NCBI GenBank assembly: GCA_041917055.1
Contig: JAYRYJ010000003.1
Coordinates: 153,959-217,958 of the forward strand
Direction: 5' to 3'
DNA length: 64,000 nucleotides
From: Pseudaquidulcibacter sp041917055
GTDB lineage: Bacteria; Pseudomonadota; Alphaproteobacteria; Caulobacterales; Aquidulcibacteraceae
The notes beneath the pieces are model-generated. The model was given only the letters and a program-made list of their open reading frames with translations. It made no database searches and was not told the DNA's origin. A program made the position numbers and the translations under genes. This document shows positions 35,361 through 44,398 of the stretch, piece by piece (position 1 is the stretch's first letter; each line of letters starts with the position of its first letter).

Positions 35361-36254
35361 CTAGGTGGCCTTTCGCTTGGTTTGGCGCAGTTTGGTAAAG
35401 ATTACCAATAGACCAACTAGTAACAGAATTAGGGCGAAAATACTGCCTTCTGGTCCTTCCGCACCGCCATTAAGGAATGTCGGCCCCGTGGGTTGCAGTT
35501 CGGCAACTAAGGCGGGGACGCGCGTATCAAAGCCTGTGATAGGGACATCGAAGGCCGTACCGCCGAACCAATTCCAACCGGTATGCCATCCCATTGCACC
35601 GATAATGGATTTTGATTTAAGTGCCAGTGCGCATGCAAATACCGAGAAAGCAAATGTGAATATTGTGTTCAAAATTGGCGCACCGCGCGTGAAATGCAAA
35701 AGTGTGAAGGCTATTGAGGTGGCAATAATGCCCGCGATAACATTGGATCGCCTGGTGACAGTCGATAAGAGCCAGCCGCGAAAGATAAACTCTTCTATGC
35801 TTGCCTGAACTGTAAAGCACAAGAACAAAGCAATAATCCAACCAAGCGCGCCTATGTCTGAAAATGCAGGCACCAAGTTGATAAGGCGATATCCGCCAAA
35901 TGCGGCAGCCAAGGCGACAACCCCACCCATCATGGCAATTCCAAGTATCGCGTCGGCGGCAAAGCGGCGAACAGTATGCTCACCTGAAATGCCAATTGTT
36001 GCGAGATTGCGCTTTTCCACGAAGAGCAACCACATCAACACCGCCCCGCCCATTCCGGCGAACGGAAATAAGAGAAGCAGGCAGAAACCCAATGTGCTGG
36101 TCGGCTGCCCCTTCGAGTCTGTGAAACCCATGAATTCGAGCAAAAAGTCGAAGGGAGTGCTTCCAATTACGACAAGAAGTATTGCAAGAAATGGGCTTAG
36201 AACGGGCCAAGGCAACCAGCCCCTTGCTGCTTGATCGGAGTATATATTTTTCAT
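35361..36254 (-). CDS. CPBP family intramembrane metalloprotease (Abi-like)
   Basis: The 297-residue protein has about eight membrane helices and the CPBP (Rce1-like) motifs: EExxxR in ASIEEFIFRGWL, then LLHF, and MGWHTGWNWF. CPBP proteins cleave or bind membrane proteins and prenylated substrates. Bacterial members are often linked to bacteriocin immunity. The start at 36254 (MKNIYSDQ) is chosen because the upstream part of the open frame runs through the inverted-repeat element at 36303-36464. It flanks the RHS array but shows no clear tie to it. Confidence 0.82.
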   Translation of the reverse strand: MKNIYSDQAARGWLPWPVLSPFLAILLVVIGSTPFDFLLEFMGFTDSKGQPTSTLGFCLLLLFPFAGMGGAVLMWLLFVEKRNLATIGISGEHTVRRFAADAILGIAMMGGVVALAAAFGGYRLINLVPAFSDIGALGWIIALFLCFTVQASIEEFIFRGWLLSTVTRRSNVIAGIIATSIAFTLLHFTRGAPILNTIFTFAFSVFACALALKSKSIIGAMGWHTGWNWFGGTAFDVPITGFDTRVPALVAELQPTGPTFLNGGAEGPEGSIFALILLLVGLLVIFTKLRQTKRKAT

Positions 36255-36302
36255 GTGCCGCAGTTTGTAGCCTATCAGGCGTAAAGTATAGAATGATTGT
36301 GC

Positions 36303-36464
36303 TAGAGCGGAAATACTCCGATTGGAATCGGACTGGCTTGTTCTTTTGCGTCGTGAAAGCGAGTTTTTTCTTGAGAATATTCCAATATTATCGGCGAAAA
36401 AACTCGCTGTCACGCCACAAAATACCTGCGCCATTCCTGTTCCACTTGAAGTATTTCCGCTCTA
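36303..36464. mobile_element. 162-bp inverted-repeat element (MITE-like)
   Basis: The ends are perfect 15-bp inverted repeats: TAGAGCGGAAATACT at 36303-36317 and AGTATTTCCGCTCTA at 36450-36464. The similarity continues imperfectly inward for about 40 bases. A second nested 12-bp repeat is GCGAGTTTTTTC (36359-36370) against GAAAAAACTCGC (36396-36407). No coding capacity of its own. It lies between two minus-strand genes. Its right end supplies the stop codon of the AraC-type gene, and its left end is 49 bases from the CPBP start. No target-site duplication is obvious. Confidence 0.7.
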
Positions 36465-37277
36465 AAACAGGGGGGACAATCGCCAAGATGCAGGCGTCAT
36501 GCCCACAAAGTTTCTGAAAATCCTAGTAAAATGACTTTGATCTGCAAAGCCTGAGGCATAGGCGGCTTCGGCAAAACCCTCCCCTGCGCGGATGAGGTTT
36601 TTAGCGTGCGCTACTCTTCGTTGCTGAAGATAGCGATAGGGACTTGTCCCCAATACACGCCGAAAATCTCGGCAAAGGTTCCAGCGATCAAGACCCGTGA
36701 TATTCTCCAATTGCGCCAAATGCGCACCGCCTTCCGGCAGATCATCCAGATATTGTTGTGCGGCCATAACTGCATTGACATCGGGGCGACGGCGCATTTG
36801 CCGTAAACCTGCTACCCTCTCGATTGCACAGGCAAGGTCAAAAACGGCGTCCTGATAATCGCTAACATCATCTGCACTATCTGTCGCCACGATTCGCGCG
36901 ACGGCGCTAACCAGCACCTCGTCGGATGAAACGGCCTCGGCAACAAATGGAAGGTCATCACAACCAAGGACAGATTGGATAAGACTAGGTGGTATGTAGG
37001 CAACGCGGTAACCAAACCCTGCTTCGTCGCCGGCCTGTCCGTCATGAACTTCGTCCGGGTGCAGAATCACGGCCTGACCGGGCAAAGAGCGCCTTAACGC
37101 ACCGCGATAATTGAAGGTTTGCGTGCCGCGTGTCGTCAAAGCGACCGTATAAGTATCGTGGCGATGCGGGGAAAACCCAGACCGTTCGACATTATTCGAC
37201 GCGCGTTCAATTAAGTGAAATTCGTTTCGCGGACATTGTGTAATTGATACATGATGCGCTTCGTTTTTTATTTCCAT
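36462..37277 (-). CDS. AraC-family transcriptional regulator
   Basis: The 271-residue protein has an N-terminal cupin sensor domain (HRHDTYTVALTTRG, LHPDEVHDGQAG) and a C-terminal pair of HTHs (~175-265, with YRYLQQRRVAHAKNLI and FAEAAYASGFADQSHFTRIFRNFVGMTP). The stop codon TAG lies inside the right repeat of the 162-bp element, so the last few residues (after TPASWRLSP) may differ from the ancestral protein. Ligand and targets are unknown. The opposite gene neighbourhood offers no clear target. Confidence 0.88.
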   Translation of the reverse strand: MEIKNEAHHVSITQCPRNEFHLIERASNNVERSGFSPHRHDTYTVALTTRGTQTFNYRGALRRSLPGQAVILHPDEVHDGQAGDEAGFGYRVAYIPPSLIQSVLGCDDLPFVAEAVSSDEVLVSAVARIVATDSADDVSDYQDAVFDLACAIERVAGLRQMRRRPDVNAVMAAQQYLDDLPEGGAHLAQLENITGLDRWNLCRDFRRVLGTSPYRYLQQRRVAHAKNLIRAGEGFAEAAYASGFADQSHFTRIFRNFVGMTPASWRLSPLF

Positions 37278-37512
37278 GCCCCTTTTTTAGGCTGTAAACA
37301 ACCGAAAGGGAAGTATCATGTTAAGATGGAGGAAATAAGTTTGGTTCGGTGTGCTTGTATTGTTGTTTCAGATTGTCAGCACCAAATTACACAGCCTGGA
37401 AATCTGCGTTAAAGGGTGCTTTTTGAAGACGGCAATCAACAGATTCACACATTCACCAAGACTTATCAATTGGCACGCTATTAATTTGCCTGCAGGTCAT
37501 ATTGCCAATGTT

Positions 37513-38049
37513 TTAGTGCGAATGCTCTTTCATTGTGTCGCTTGATACCGAAGTTGGATCATCAACCAAAGGCGCGTCGAATTCTAATTCTAATCCTGAA
37601 TCAAATTTCAATTCCATTTTGGTTTTATCACCTGCTTTGCCGCCCGATTTAACGCCCATAACCATAATATGCGCACCACCAGGGGCAAGTGCAAATTCGG
37701 ATTTTGCGGGGATTGGGTAAGATTTGACCTGTGTCATGGTCAATTGCCCATCTGCACCTTTGACATGAGTGTGAAGTTCAGCAGTTTTGCCCAAGCCCAC
37801 TTCGGCAGCGACAATCTGCACTTCTTTGTCGGTATCATTTTTGACAGTCAAATATGCCGCAGTCATATCCATTCCATTCGGTGCAACACGAACACGCGGG
37901 TCAAAAACCTTAATCCCATCTTTTTCGGCAACAGGTAAAGAGGTGACGGCAAGAGCAGCGGTTTCAGTCTTTGCAACCTCAGCCTTCTCGACAGGCTTCT
38001 GACCACACGCCGCAAGCACTATAAGGGACGCTAGAATAAGTTTTTTCAT
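37513..38049 (-). CDS. PCu(A)C-type periplasmic copper chaperone lipoprotein
   Basis: The protein of about 178 residues has a lipoprotein signal (LASLIVLAAC) and the copper-binding pattern of DUF461/PCuAC: AELHTHVKGADG, LTMTQVKSYPI, and GGAHIMVMG, giving the H/M ligands at the expected spacing. A His appears again in the C-terminal KEHSH. PCu(A)C proteins deliver Cu(I) to terminal oxidases, including cbb3. The ATG at 38049, preceded by GAGGAAATG, is preferred over 38070. A palindrome shared with ccoN lies upstream. Confidence 0.9.
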   Translation of the reverse strand: MKKLILASLIVLAACGQKPVEKAEVAKTETAALAVTSLPVAEKDGIKVFDPRVRVAPNGMDMTAAYLTVKNDTDKEVQIVAAEVGLGKTAELHTHVKGADGQLTMTQVKSYPIPAKSEFALAPGGAHIMVMGVKSGGKAGDKTKMELKFDSGLELEFDAPLVDDPTSVSSDTMKEHSH

Positions 38050-38104
38050 CATTTCCTCGTATAAATTCAAGAATGCATAGACAGAATATCAGGACATTTT
38101 GCCA

Positions 38105-38123
38105 ATTGGACAAAATGTCCAAT
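38105..38123. promoter_or_regulatory. Palindrome ATTGGACA-N3-TGTCCAAT upstream of the copper chaperone
   Basis: This is a perfect 8+3+8 inverted repeat centred about 65 bases before the chaperone start and 110 before the divergent small gene. A degenerate second copy (AGGACATTTTGCCA) directly adjoins it at 38091-38104. The same 15-base core occurs upstream of ccoN (26568-26582). Likely a repressor or activator site controlling oxidase copper supply. Confidence 0.55.
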
Positions 38124-38223
38124 GTGCGCCGAATCCCCAAAATCGCGCGAAAATGTCGCGCTTTGGCGACTTAACAAAATATAATTATTGTTTTAATTAA
38201 ACTATGTCGAGAGTGGGGACATT

Positions 38224-38484
38224 ATGAGAGCTATTGCATTAAGAATGACAAACGCCCTTAGCAGCAATTTGATTGTTGCATTGGTATGGGCATTGGTTGG
38301 TATTGTTTCAACCTATTTAACAACAACCACGGCCGAGGCGCAGCTTGCAGGTGAAGGTTTTTGTTCGCTTTTCACCAATAATACAAATGGTTGGCACAAT
38401 ATGGGTATGATTGGTCATTGCGCATGGTGCTATGCTGCGATTGCAGCATTTGGTGCATCGATTGTGTCTTTATTCCGCAAATAA
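38224..38484 (+). CDS. Small membrane or exported protein with CAWC motif
   Basis: The 86-residue protein has a hydrophobic N-terminal segment (~15-33), an Ala/Thr-rich linker, a region with three cysteines (GFCSLF and HCAWCYAA) and a second hydrophobic segment. The ATG is preceded by GAGTGGGGAC. It is divergent from the PCu(A)C gene and followed by a good terminator, so it is likely a real single gene. The HCAWC motif next to a copper chaperone invites a metal or redox role, which is only a guess. Confidence 0.6.
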   Translation: MRAIALRMTNALSSNLIVALVWALVGIVSTYLTTTTAEAQLAGEGFCSLFTNNTNGWHNMGMIGHCAWCYAAIAAFGASIVSLFRK

Positions 38485-38510
38485 TTTTTGCTTTTTTCAT
38501 TGAAACAATG

Positions 38511-38535
38511 CCCCGCGCGAATGCGTGGGGTTTTT
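38511..38535 (+). terminator. Rho-independent terminator after the small CAWC-motif gene
   Basis: CCCCGCGC and GCGTGGGG form an 8-bp stem with one G-U pair and a GAAT loop, followed by TTTTT. It ends two bases before the convergent pheT stop. Confidence 0.8.
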
Positions 38536-38537
38536 GT

Positions 38538-40916
38538 TTATGTGCGCAAAACCGCGCCTTGTTTTGCAGCAGCCGCAAGGATTTTTTGCGACAAAGCGTC
38601 GATTTCGGCGTCGGTCAAAGTGGCATTGCTTGGCGCAATCATAACTTCAATCGCTATTGAAACTTTGCCTTCTTCAACGCCCTTACCGGAATAAACATCA
38701 AAGACATTGACGTTTTTGATTAGGGCTTTGTCGGCATTTTGTACGGCACGAACTAAATCAGCGACATTTTTGTCTTTCGGCACAATGAATGCAAAATCGC
38801 GCGAAAGCGGCATGAATGGCGAAAGTTCCAGTTTCGCGCGCGCTTTTGACGGTTTTTGTTTTGCTTTTGGCAGATTATCAATGAAAATTTCAAAACCGAA
38901 AATGTCCTGGTCAACGCCCAATGCCTTTGCGGTTTTTGGGTGTATTTGACCGAATTCAGCAGCCACGGTTTTCGGTCCCATGGTCAATTTACCCGCACGA
39001 CCGGGATGGAAATGGGCGCTGGCGCCATTGGATAACATAAGGCCACCTGTCGGCACGCCCATATTGGCAAGCACCGACATTAAGTCAGATTGAATGCCAT
39101 AGACATCAGGTTTTTGTTCGCCCAAATGATGACGTTGTTTTCCGGTTGCAATCGCGGCAATTACGGTTTTTTGACCATCGATAGCGTCAGACAAATAAAT
39201 CGGACCCGCCTCGAAAATTGCGACTTTATCGAAGCCTTTGGCAATATTTCGACCCGCCGCCGCAACCAAATTTATAAGTGCTGACGGGCGCATATATTCC
39301 AATTCGTCATTGATTGGATTGGCAAGTTCAAGGGTTTTATTTGCCAAATCGGCACCAAACAGTGCCGCGTGTTCCTTTTTGACAAATGACCAAGTAACCA
39401 CTTCATTATAACCAAATGATGCCAAAGCCCTGCGTCCGATATTAAGGCTTTGTTTTTCGCGCGAAATCAATTGACGATTTTTCGCTGGCGACAATAAAGC
39501 CATTGGCAATTTGTCAAAACCATAAATACGCGCCACATCTTCAACAATATCGGCGCTTTCCTTCACATCGCCGCGCCATGACGGCACTTTGATATGAATA
39601 GTCTCGCCATTATCTTTGCACTCAAAACCCAATTTACCGAGGATTTCAATGATTTCCGCGTTTGATAATTCAAATCCGGTCAGACGAGTAATTTCTTTGG
39701 GGTTGAAATCCAATGGTTTTGGCAATTCGGGTGCGTGTCCTGAGACTTCAATCTCTGAAGCCTCACCGCCGCAAAGTTCAAGTACCATTTGCGTTGCCAT
39801 TTCAAGGCCGCCAACAACGAAATCCGGATCAACACCGCGCTCAAAACGGTATTTTGCATCTGACTGAATCCCTGTCGCGCGTCCGGTTTGGAAAATTGAA
39901 AGCGGCATGAAATAAGCGCTTTCAATGAAGACATCTGTCGTGTTTTCATCACAACCTGTGCTTTCGCCGCCCATAATGCCGCCCAAACCAATTGCACCAC
40001 TATCGTCCGCGATAACGCACATATTAGGTGTCAAGTCGTAAGTTTTGCCGTCAAGGGCCACAAAACTTTCGCCCGCAATGCCATCGCGCGCGCAAATATT
40101 GCCTTTTAGTTTAGCCAAATCATAGACATGCAACGGCCTTGCGCGATCGTATGAAATGAAATTGGTAATATCGACAAGCGTATTAATAGGGCGCAGGCCA
40201 ATGGCTTTCAAACGCGCCTGTAACCAATCGGGCGACGGGCCATTTTTAACCCCCTTCACTACACGACCCGAAAAAATCGGGCAATCAGGCGATGGTGTTG
40301 AGATTTTTACAGGGCAAGCGAATGAACCCTTGTTGGCTTTGATTTCTCTATCATTGAACTCGCCCAGACTGCGCGCCGCAAGTTCGCGTGCGATTGAGTT
40401 TACACCTAACCAATCGGGGCGGTTTGGCGTCACTTCAAAATCAATCACCGCATCATTAAGTCCAAGTGCGACAGCTGCGGGTGTGCCGACTTCGAGGCTA
40501 TCAGGCAATTCAATAATGCCCGAACTATCGCCTTCAATGCCCAATTCTTCGAATGAGCACATCATGCCATTTGACACCACTCCACGCACCGGACGCGCTT
40601 CAAGCGTGATACCGCTCGCGGGGATACAAGTGCCGATTGGCGCAAAAATAGTGGTTAGGCCCGCGCGCGCATTTGGCGCACCGCAAACAATTTCCAAACG
40701 TCCTTGGAAAGTGTCAACCTGGCAAACCCGAAGTTTATCTGCATTCGGGTGTTGAACCGCTTCAATGATTTTGGCTACCGAAAATGCCCCAAGTTTTTCA
40801 CCCGGATTTTCAATATCCTCAACCTCAAGCCCCGCCATGGTCATGGCCTCGTGGATTTCGTCGATATTGGCGTCCGTTGTAAGGTAATCTTTTAGCCAGT
40901 TAATTGTGAATTTCAT
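38538..40916 (-). CDS. pheT: Phenylalanyl-tRNA synthetase beta subunit
   Basis: The 792-residue protein has the full PheT layout: N-terminal tRNA-binding OB domain (~40-150, with AKIIEAVQHPNADKLRVCQV), B3/B4 editing domain (~210-380, RPINTLVDITNFISYD, IMGGESTGC), B5 (~400-470), a catalytic-like core with PHFxxG-type HFHPGRAGKL, and C-terminal anticodon-binding FDX-ACB (~695-792). Length is normal. It follows pheS by nine bases. Confidence 0.96.
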   Translation of the reverse strand: MKFTINWLKDYLTTDANIDEIHEAMTMAGLEVEDIENPGEKLGAFSVAKIIEAVQHPNADKLRVCQVDTFQGRLEIVCGAPNARAGLTTIFAPIGTCIPASGITLEARPVRGVVSNGMMCSFEELGIEGDSSGIIELPDSLEVGTPAAVALGLNDAVIDFEVTPNRPDWLGVNSIARELAARSLGEFNDREIKANKGSFACPVKISTPSPDCPIFSGRVVKGVKNGPSPDWLQARLKAIGLRPINTLVDITNFISYDRARPLHVYDLAKLKGNICARDGIAGESFVALDGKTYDLTPNMCVIADDSGAIGLGGIMGGESTGCDENTTDVFIESAYFMPLSIFQTGRATGIQSDAKYRFERGVDPDFVVGGLEMATQMVLELCGGEASEIEVSGHAPELPKPLDFNPKEITRLTGFELSNAEIIEILGKLGFECKDNGETIHIKVPSWRGDVKESADIVEDVARIYGFDKLPMALLSPAKNRQLISREKQSLNIGRRALASFGYNEVVTWSFVKKEHAALFGADLANKTLELANPINDELEYMRPSALINLVAAAGRNIAKGFDKVAIFEAGPIYLSDAIDGQKTVIAAIATGKQRHHLGEQKPDVYGIQSDLMSVLANMGVPTGGLMLSNGASAHFHPGRAGKLTMGPKTVAAEFGQIHPKTAKALGVDQDIFGFEIFIDNLPKAKQKPSKARAKLELSPFMPLSRDFAFIVPKDKNVADLVRAVQNADKALIKNVNVFDVYSGKGVEEGKVSIAIEVMIAPSNATLTDAEIDALSQKILAAAAKQGAVLRT

Positions 40917-40925
40917 TTTATTCTC

Positions 40926-42005
40926 TTATCTTGAAAGGCCGGAAGTTACAGACGGTGCGAAAAATGCTTCAAAACCGAAATGATCAAGCCAACGCACATC
41001 GCTTTCAAACATATTGCGCAAATCCGGAATGCCATATTTCAACATTGCCAAGCGATCGATTCCCAAGCCAAAGGCAAAACCTTGATAGACATCAGGGTCG
41101 ATATTGCATGAACGCAAAACATTTGGGTGCACCATGCCACAGCCCAAAATTTCAAGCCAATCATTGCCGGTTCCGATTTTCAATTCTTTGCCGGAACGGT
41201 CACAACGCACATCAACTTCTGCCGATGGTTCGGTGAATGGAAAATGGTGCGGCCTAAAACGAACGGCGGCTTCTTCAACTTCAAAGAAACGAGCCAAAAA
41301 TTCCATTAACACGCCTTTTAGGTGGCCCATATGAACGCCTTCTTCGATAACCAAGCCTTCGATTTGGTGGAACATTGGCGTATGGGTTTGGTCAAAGTCA
41401 CAACGATAAGTCCGCCCCGGGGCAACGATGCGAATTGGCGGCTTTTGTACACTCATGGTGCGAATTTGCACGGGCGAAGTGTGGGTGCGAAGCAATTTGC
41501 GCTCCCCCACATCATTTGGCTGCATGAAAAACGTATCATGCATATCGCGCGCAGGGTGTTTTTCAGGGAAGTTTAAGGCCGTAAAATTATGGAAATCATC
41601 CTCAATATCCGGGCCTTCTTTGACTTCAAAACCCATATCGGCGAAAATTGTCGAAACTTCTTCAAACACTTGCATAATCGGATGAACTGTTCCCATACGG
41701 CGCAGTATGGACGGTAAAGTAACGTCAATCCTTTCGTCCAAGAGCCGCGCCTCAAGCGCCACTTCGGCGAGCATTGTTTTCTTGGCATTTATCAAATCAC
41801 CAAGCCGATTTTTTAATCCATTCACTTTGGGGCCAAAAGTCTGGCGTTCTTCGGGCGACATGCCGCCCAAGCCCTTCAAAAGTTCGGAAACCGAGCCTTT
41901 TTTACCAAGCGCATTAACCCGTAATTCTTCCAAAGCAGTTTCAGACTGCGCTGCCTCTAGCTCTAATAGGAGGCTTGCCTCTAATTCATCGATATTCTGT
42001 GTCAT
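40926..42005 (-). CDS. pheS: Phenylalanyl-tRNA synthetase alpha subunit
   Basis: The 359-residue protein has an N-terminal coiled coil (~1-90) and the class II catalytic core with motif 2 (RTYRCDFDQTHTPMFHQIEG) and motif 3 (GFAFGLGIDRLAMLKYGI), plus PHHFPFTEPSAEVDV. It pairs with PheT to charge tRNA-Phe. The two are one operon. No leader peptide or attenuator was recognised upstream. Confidence 0.96.
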   Translation of the reverse strand: MTQNIDELEASLLLELEAAQSETALEELRVNALGKKGSVSELLKGLGGMSPEERQTFGPKVNGLKNRLGDLINAKKTMLAEVALEARLLDERIDVTLPSILRRMGTVHPIMQVFEEVSTIFADMGFEVKEGPDIEDDFHNFTALNFPEKHPARDMHDTFFMQPNDVGERKLLRTHTSPVQIRTMSVQKPPIRIVAPGRTYRCDFDQTHTPMFHQIEGLVIEEGVHMGHLKGVLMEFLARFFEVEEAAVRFRPHHFPFTEPSAEVDVRCDRSGKELKIGTGNDWLEILGCGMVHPNVLRSCNIDPDVYQGFAFGLGIDRLAMLKYGIPDLRNMFESDVRWLDHFGFEAFFAPSVTSGLSR

Positions 42006-42220
42006 AAATTTTTCCGTTAGCGCGAGTGCCTATGGCGGATTTTGTTAGAAATTTCAATTGTGGAGTTGCAAAAACCACGCGTATAAAAGGGTACAATTGA
42101 GTTTTTTCGATTTGTATCAAAATCGCTAATCAAAATTTCTCAGACTTGCTTTGGTGAATTGCCAAATCGAATTCATTTCTGTAAAGGCCAGCTTGATGAA
42201 TTGACTTTAGGGTAATGAAT

Positions 42221-42634
42221 ATGAAAAAGATTTTTTCGGGCGCATTTTTAGTTTTTTTGAGCTTGTCTTGCCTCGGCAACTTCGCTTTTGCGCAGGGCGG
42301 TATGAATAATATTGAAAATCGCAATTTGGCGAAAATTTTCTTCGAAACCCAGACAATCGACGCCGGAGTCTTTGCGCCAGAATCGTCAAAAGAAATTGAG
42401 GTAATTGTCAAAAATATAGGTAAAGAGCCATTAATAATTCACGGTGTCTTTTCGACGGCGGCCTTCATCAAAGCCAAATATCCGCAAGAACCAATTTTCC
42501 CGGGGAAAAGCGGGAAAATTATATTGACCATAACCCCCAACTCATCTTTCGGATTCACTAAGACTGTTGAGGTAAAATCAAACGGCGAAAAAAACAGCAC
42601 TTACCTAACTGTAACCGGAAAAGTGACCAATTAA
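42221..42634 (+). CDS. DUF1573-domain secreted protein
   Basis: The protein of 137 residues has a signal peptide (~1-24, cut after FAFA) and one Ig-like domain with the DUF1573 pattern: IDAGVFAPESSKEIEVIVKN, EPLIIHGVFSTAAF, PGKSGKIILTI and a final beta strand LTVTGKV. The usual Cys of the family (often in CGC) is not present. The start at 42221 is preferred because AGGG lies eight bases upstream. Function unknown. Confidence 0.75.
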   Translation: MKKIFSGAFLVFLSLSCLGNFAFAQGGMNNIENRNLAKIFFETQTIDAGVFAPESSKEIEVIVKNIGKEPLIIHGVFSTAAFIKAKYPQEPIFPGKSGKIILTITPNSSFGFTKTVEVKSNGEKNSTYLTVTGKVTN

Positions 42635-42645
42635 ACTCTTCTGGC

Positions 42646-43494
42646 CTAAACCTCCAATAGGCCTTTCACGCCAATAACGCATTCGCCGCCGATAATAATA
42701 TTGGCGTTTGCGTCAATGTGGGCGAATATTTTGCCATCGCGCCCAATTGCGCGGCCTTGCCTTGCAATATAGCTAAAATCACGACCTATAATGCCGTTTT
42801 CAAGCATAAAGGCACAAACCGCTCCATTGCCGGAACCACAGACAGGATCTTCATCAATATTGTCAGACGGCGCGAAAGAGCGAACTTCGATAAAATCGTC
42901 GCCATTCTGATATTTGCCAAAAATGGTGACACCTGTTGCGCCGATTGATTGTTCAAAGCCTTTCATTGCCGCAAAATCGGGCTTTGCGCCTAAAACCGCT
43001 TCGCCGCTTTCGATTTGACCAATAATCCATTTAGGGCCGACATTGACAATAGCCGCCCCTTCCCCGACTTTTACACCCAAAATGCCCGATAATTCTGCAA
43101 TTTGGTCAGGTGTCAAAGGTGTGAATTGTGCGGCTGGAAGGCAAAATTCTATTTTCTCATCAATCGAAATTTCGACCAAACCAACTTTGCATTCTTGAAT
43201 AATTTTGCCGTTTAGCGGAGTTACAAAATCATTGGCAATCGCGGCATAACATGACCCAATTGTTGGGTGACCCGCGAACGGCAATTCGCTTTTGGGAGTG
43301 AAAATTCGCAGTTTATAATGCGCTTTTGGGTTTTCGGCCTTTTGAATAAACGTGGTTTCCGACAAATTTGTCCAAGCGGCAATGCGCTGCATAGTTTCAG
43401 TTGTTAAATCATCGGCATCAAAAATAACCGCAACCGGATTGCCGAAACCGAATTTATTGGTGAATACGTCAATGTAGAAAATTTTATGTGCCAT
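42646..43494 (-). CDS. PhzF-family isomerase-like protein
   Basis: The 282-residue protein shows the PhzF fold landmarks: FYIDVFTNKFGFGNPVAVI, the catalytic Glu in NLSETTFI, LPFAGHPTIGSCYA and EDPVCGSGNGAVCAF. Members isomerise or epimerise small metabolites. The substrate here is unknown, and no phenazine genes are near. It is a monocistronic unit converging on the DUF1573 gene. Confidence 0.9.
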   Translation of the reverse strand: MAHKIFYIDVFTNKFGFGNPVAVIFDADDLTTETMQRIAAWTNLSETTFIQKAENPKAHYKLRIFTPKSELPFAGHPTIGSCYAAIANDFVTPLNGKIIQECKVGLVEISIDEKIEFCLPAAQFTPLTPDQIAELSGILGVKVGEGAAIVNVGPKWIIGQIESGEAVLGAKPDFAAMKGFEQSIGATGVTIFGKYQNGDDFIEVRSFAPSDNIDEDPVCGSGNGAVCAFMLENGIIGRDFSYIARQGRAIGRDGKIFAHIDANANIIIGGECVIGVKGLLEV

Positions 43495-43503
43495 TCAAAC
43501 CCC

Positions 43504-43545
43504 CAAAACAAAATTGGCCCGAAACTTTCGTTTCAGGCCAATTTC
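43504..43545 (-). terminator. Terminator of rpmI-rplT
   Basis: On the minus strand AAATTGGCC and GGCCAATTT pair (with further GAAAC/GTTTC pairing inside) and are followed by TTGTTTTGG. It lies 18 bases after the rplT stop. Confidence 0.75.
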
Positions 43546-43562
43546 AAAAACTCTTGCTATTT

Positions 43563-43922
43563 TTATGCCGCTAGAGCGTTCTTGGCCTGATCCACAAGCG
43601 CTTTAAACGCCTCTGGTTGATGCATTGCAAGATCGGCCATAACTTTGCGGTCAACTTCAACATTTGCTTTGGTCAAGCCGTCGATAAGGCGTGAATAAGT
43701 CATGTCGAATTCACGAACCGCAGCATTGATACGCTGAATCCACAAAGAGCGGAAATTGCGTTTTTTCGCTTTGCGGTCACGATAAGCATATTGTCCAGCG
43801 CGCCAAACAGCAGCGGTGGCAGTACGGATTGTGTTTTTGCGACGGCCTTGATAGCCTTTAGCGCGTGAAAGAATGCCATTGCGGCGCGCTTTTGTGGTTA
43901 CACCACCTTTAACTCTTGCCAT
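43563..43922 (-). CDS. rplT: 50S ribosomal protein L20
   Basis: The 119-residue protein has the L20 pattern: MARVKGGVTTKARR, GYQGRRKNTIRTA, YRDRKAKKRNFRSLWIQRIN, and DRKVMADLAMHQPEAF. Normal length. It follows rpmI by 12 bases and ends in a terminator. Confidence 0.97.
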   Translation of the reverse strand: MARVKGGVTTKARRNGILSRAKGYQGRRKNTIRTATAAVWRAGQYAYRDRKAKKRNFRSLWIQRINAAVREFDMTYSRLIDGLTKANVEVDRKVMADLAMHQPEAFKALVDQAKNALAA

Positions 43923-43934
43923 TGTTCATTCCCC

Positions 43935-44138
43935 CTATTTAAGACCGTATGGTGTCCAAAGTTTAACGCGTGTAGCATCAGCATCGGCAAGAACCGCAGT
44001 GCCGCGATTATTGCGAATATACTTTGAATTGTGAGAAATAAGACGGTGGCGTTTACCCGCGACACCAGCCAAAACTTTGCCGGTCGCAGTAATTTTGAAG
44101 CGTTTTTTAACGCCCGATTTGGTTTTTAATTTAGGCAT
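43935..44138 (-). CDS. rpmI: 50S ribosomal protein L35
   Basis: The 67-residue protein starts MPKLKTKSGVKKRFKITATG and has the conserved GKRHRL and SKYIRNNRGT segments. The open frame extends upstream, but 44138 is the family start. No infC lies upstream, so this is an rpmI-rplT unit separated from infC. Confidence 0.96.
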   Translation of the reverse strand: MPKLKTKSGVKKRFKITATGKVLAGVAGKRHRLISHNSKYIRNNRGTAVLADADATRVKLWTPYGLK

Positions 44139-44398
44139 TTCAATCTCCGAAAAGAATAAAAAAATGATTGTCGAGGTATGCCATTTTAACCAGACAATCG
44201 ATGAAAGACCGCGGCAATAGATGAATAAATCAATATTTGCAAGACATTGACTGAGAAAATTGCCGATTGCCACGCAACTGCAAATAGTTAATTTATCAAA
44301 CTTGCAGCCATTGTAGAACTTATTCGCAATAATTATATTGCATCAAACATTGTTACTTTAAGAATTCAAACAAAGCACAGTGTTTATTGGAGGCCATA

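Noticed and set aside
36255..36434. 60-residue N-terminal extension of the CPBP protease
   Set aside because: It is read through the inverted-repeat element and has no membrane or family features.
37278..37512. Short reading frame in the gap between the AraC-type and PCu(A)C genes
   Set aside because: It is about 60 codons without a ribosome-binding site or recognisable features. I see nothing else in this gap.
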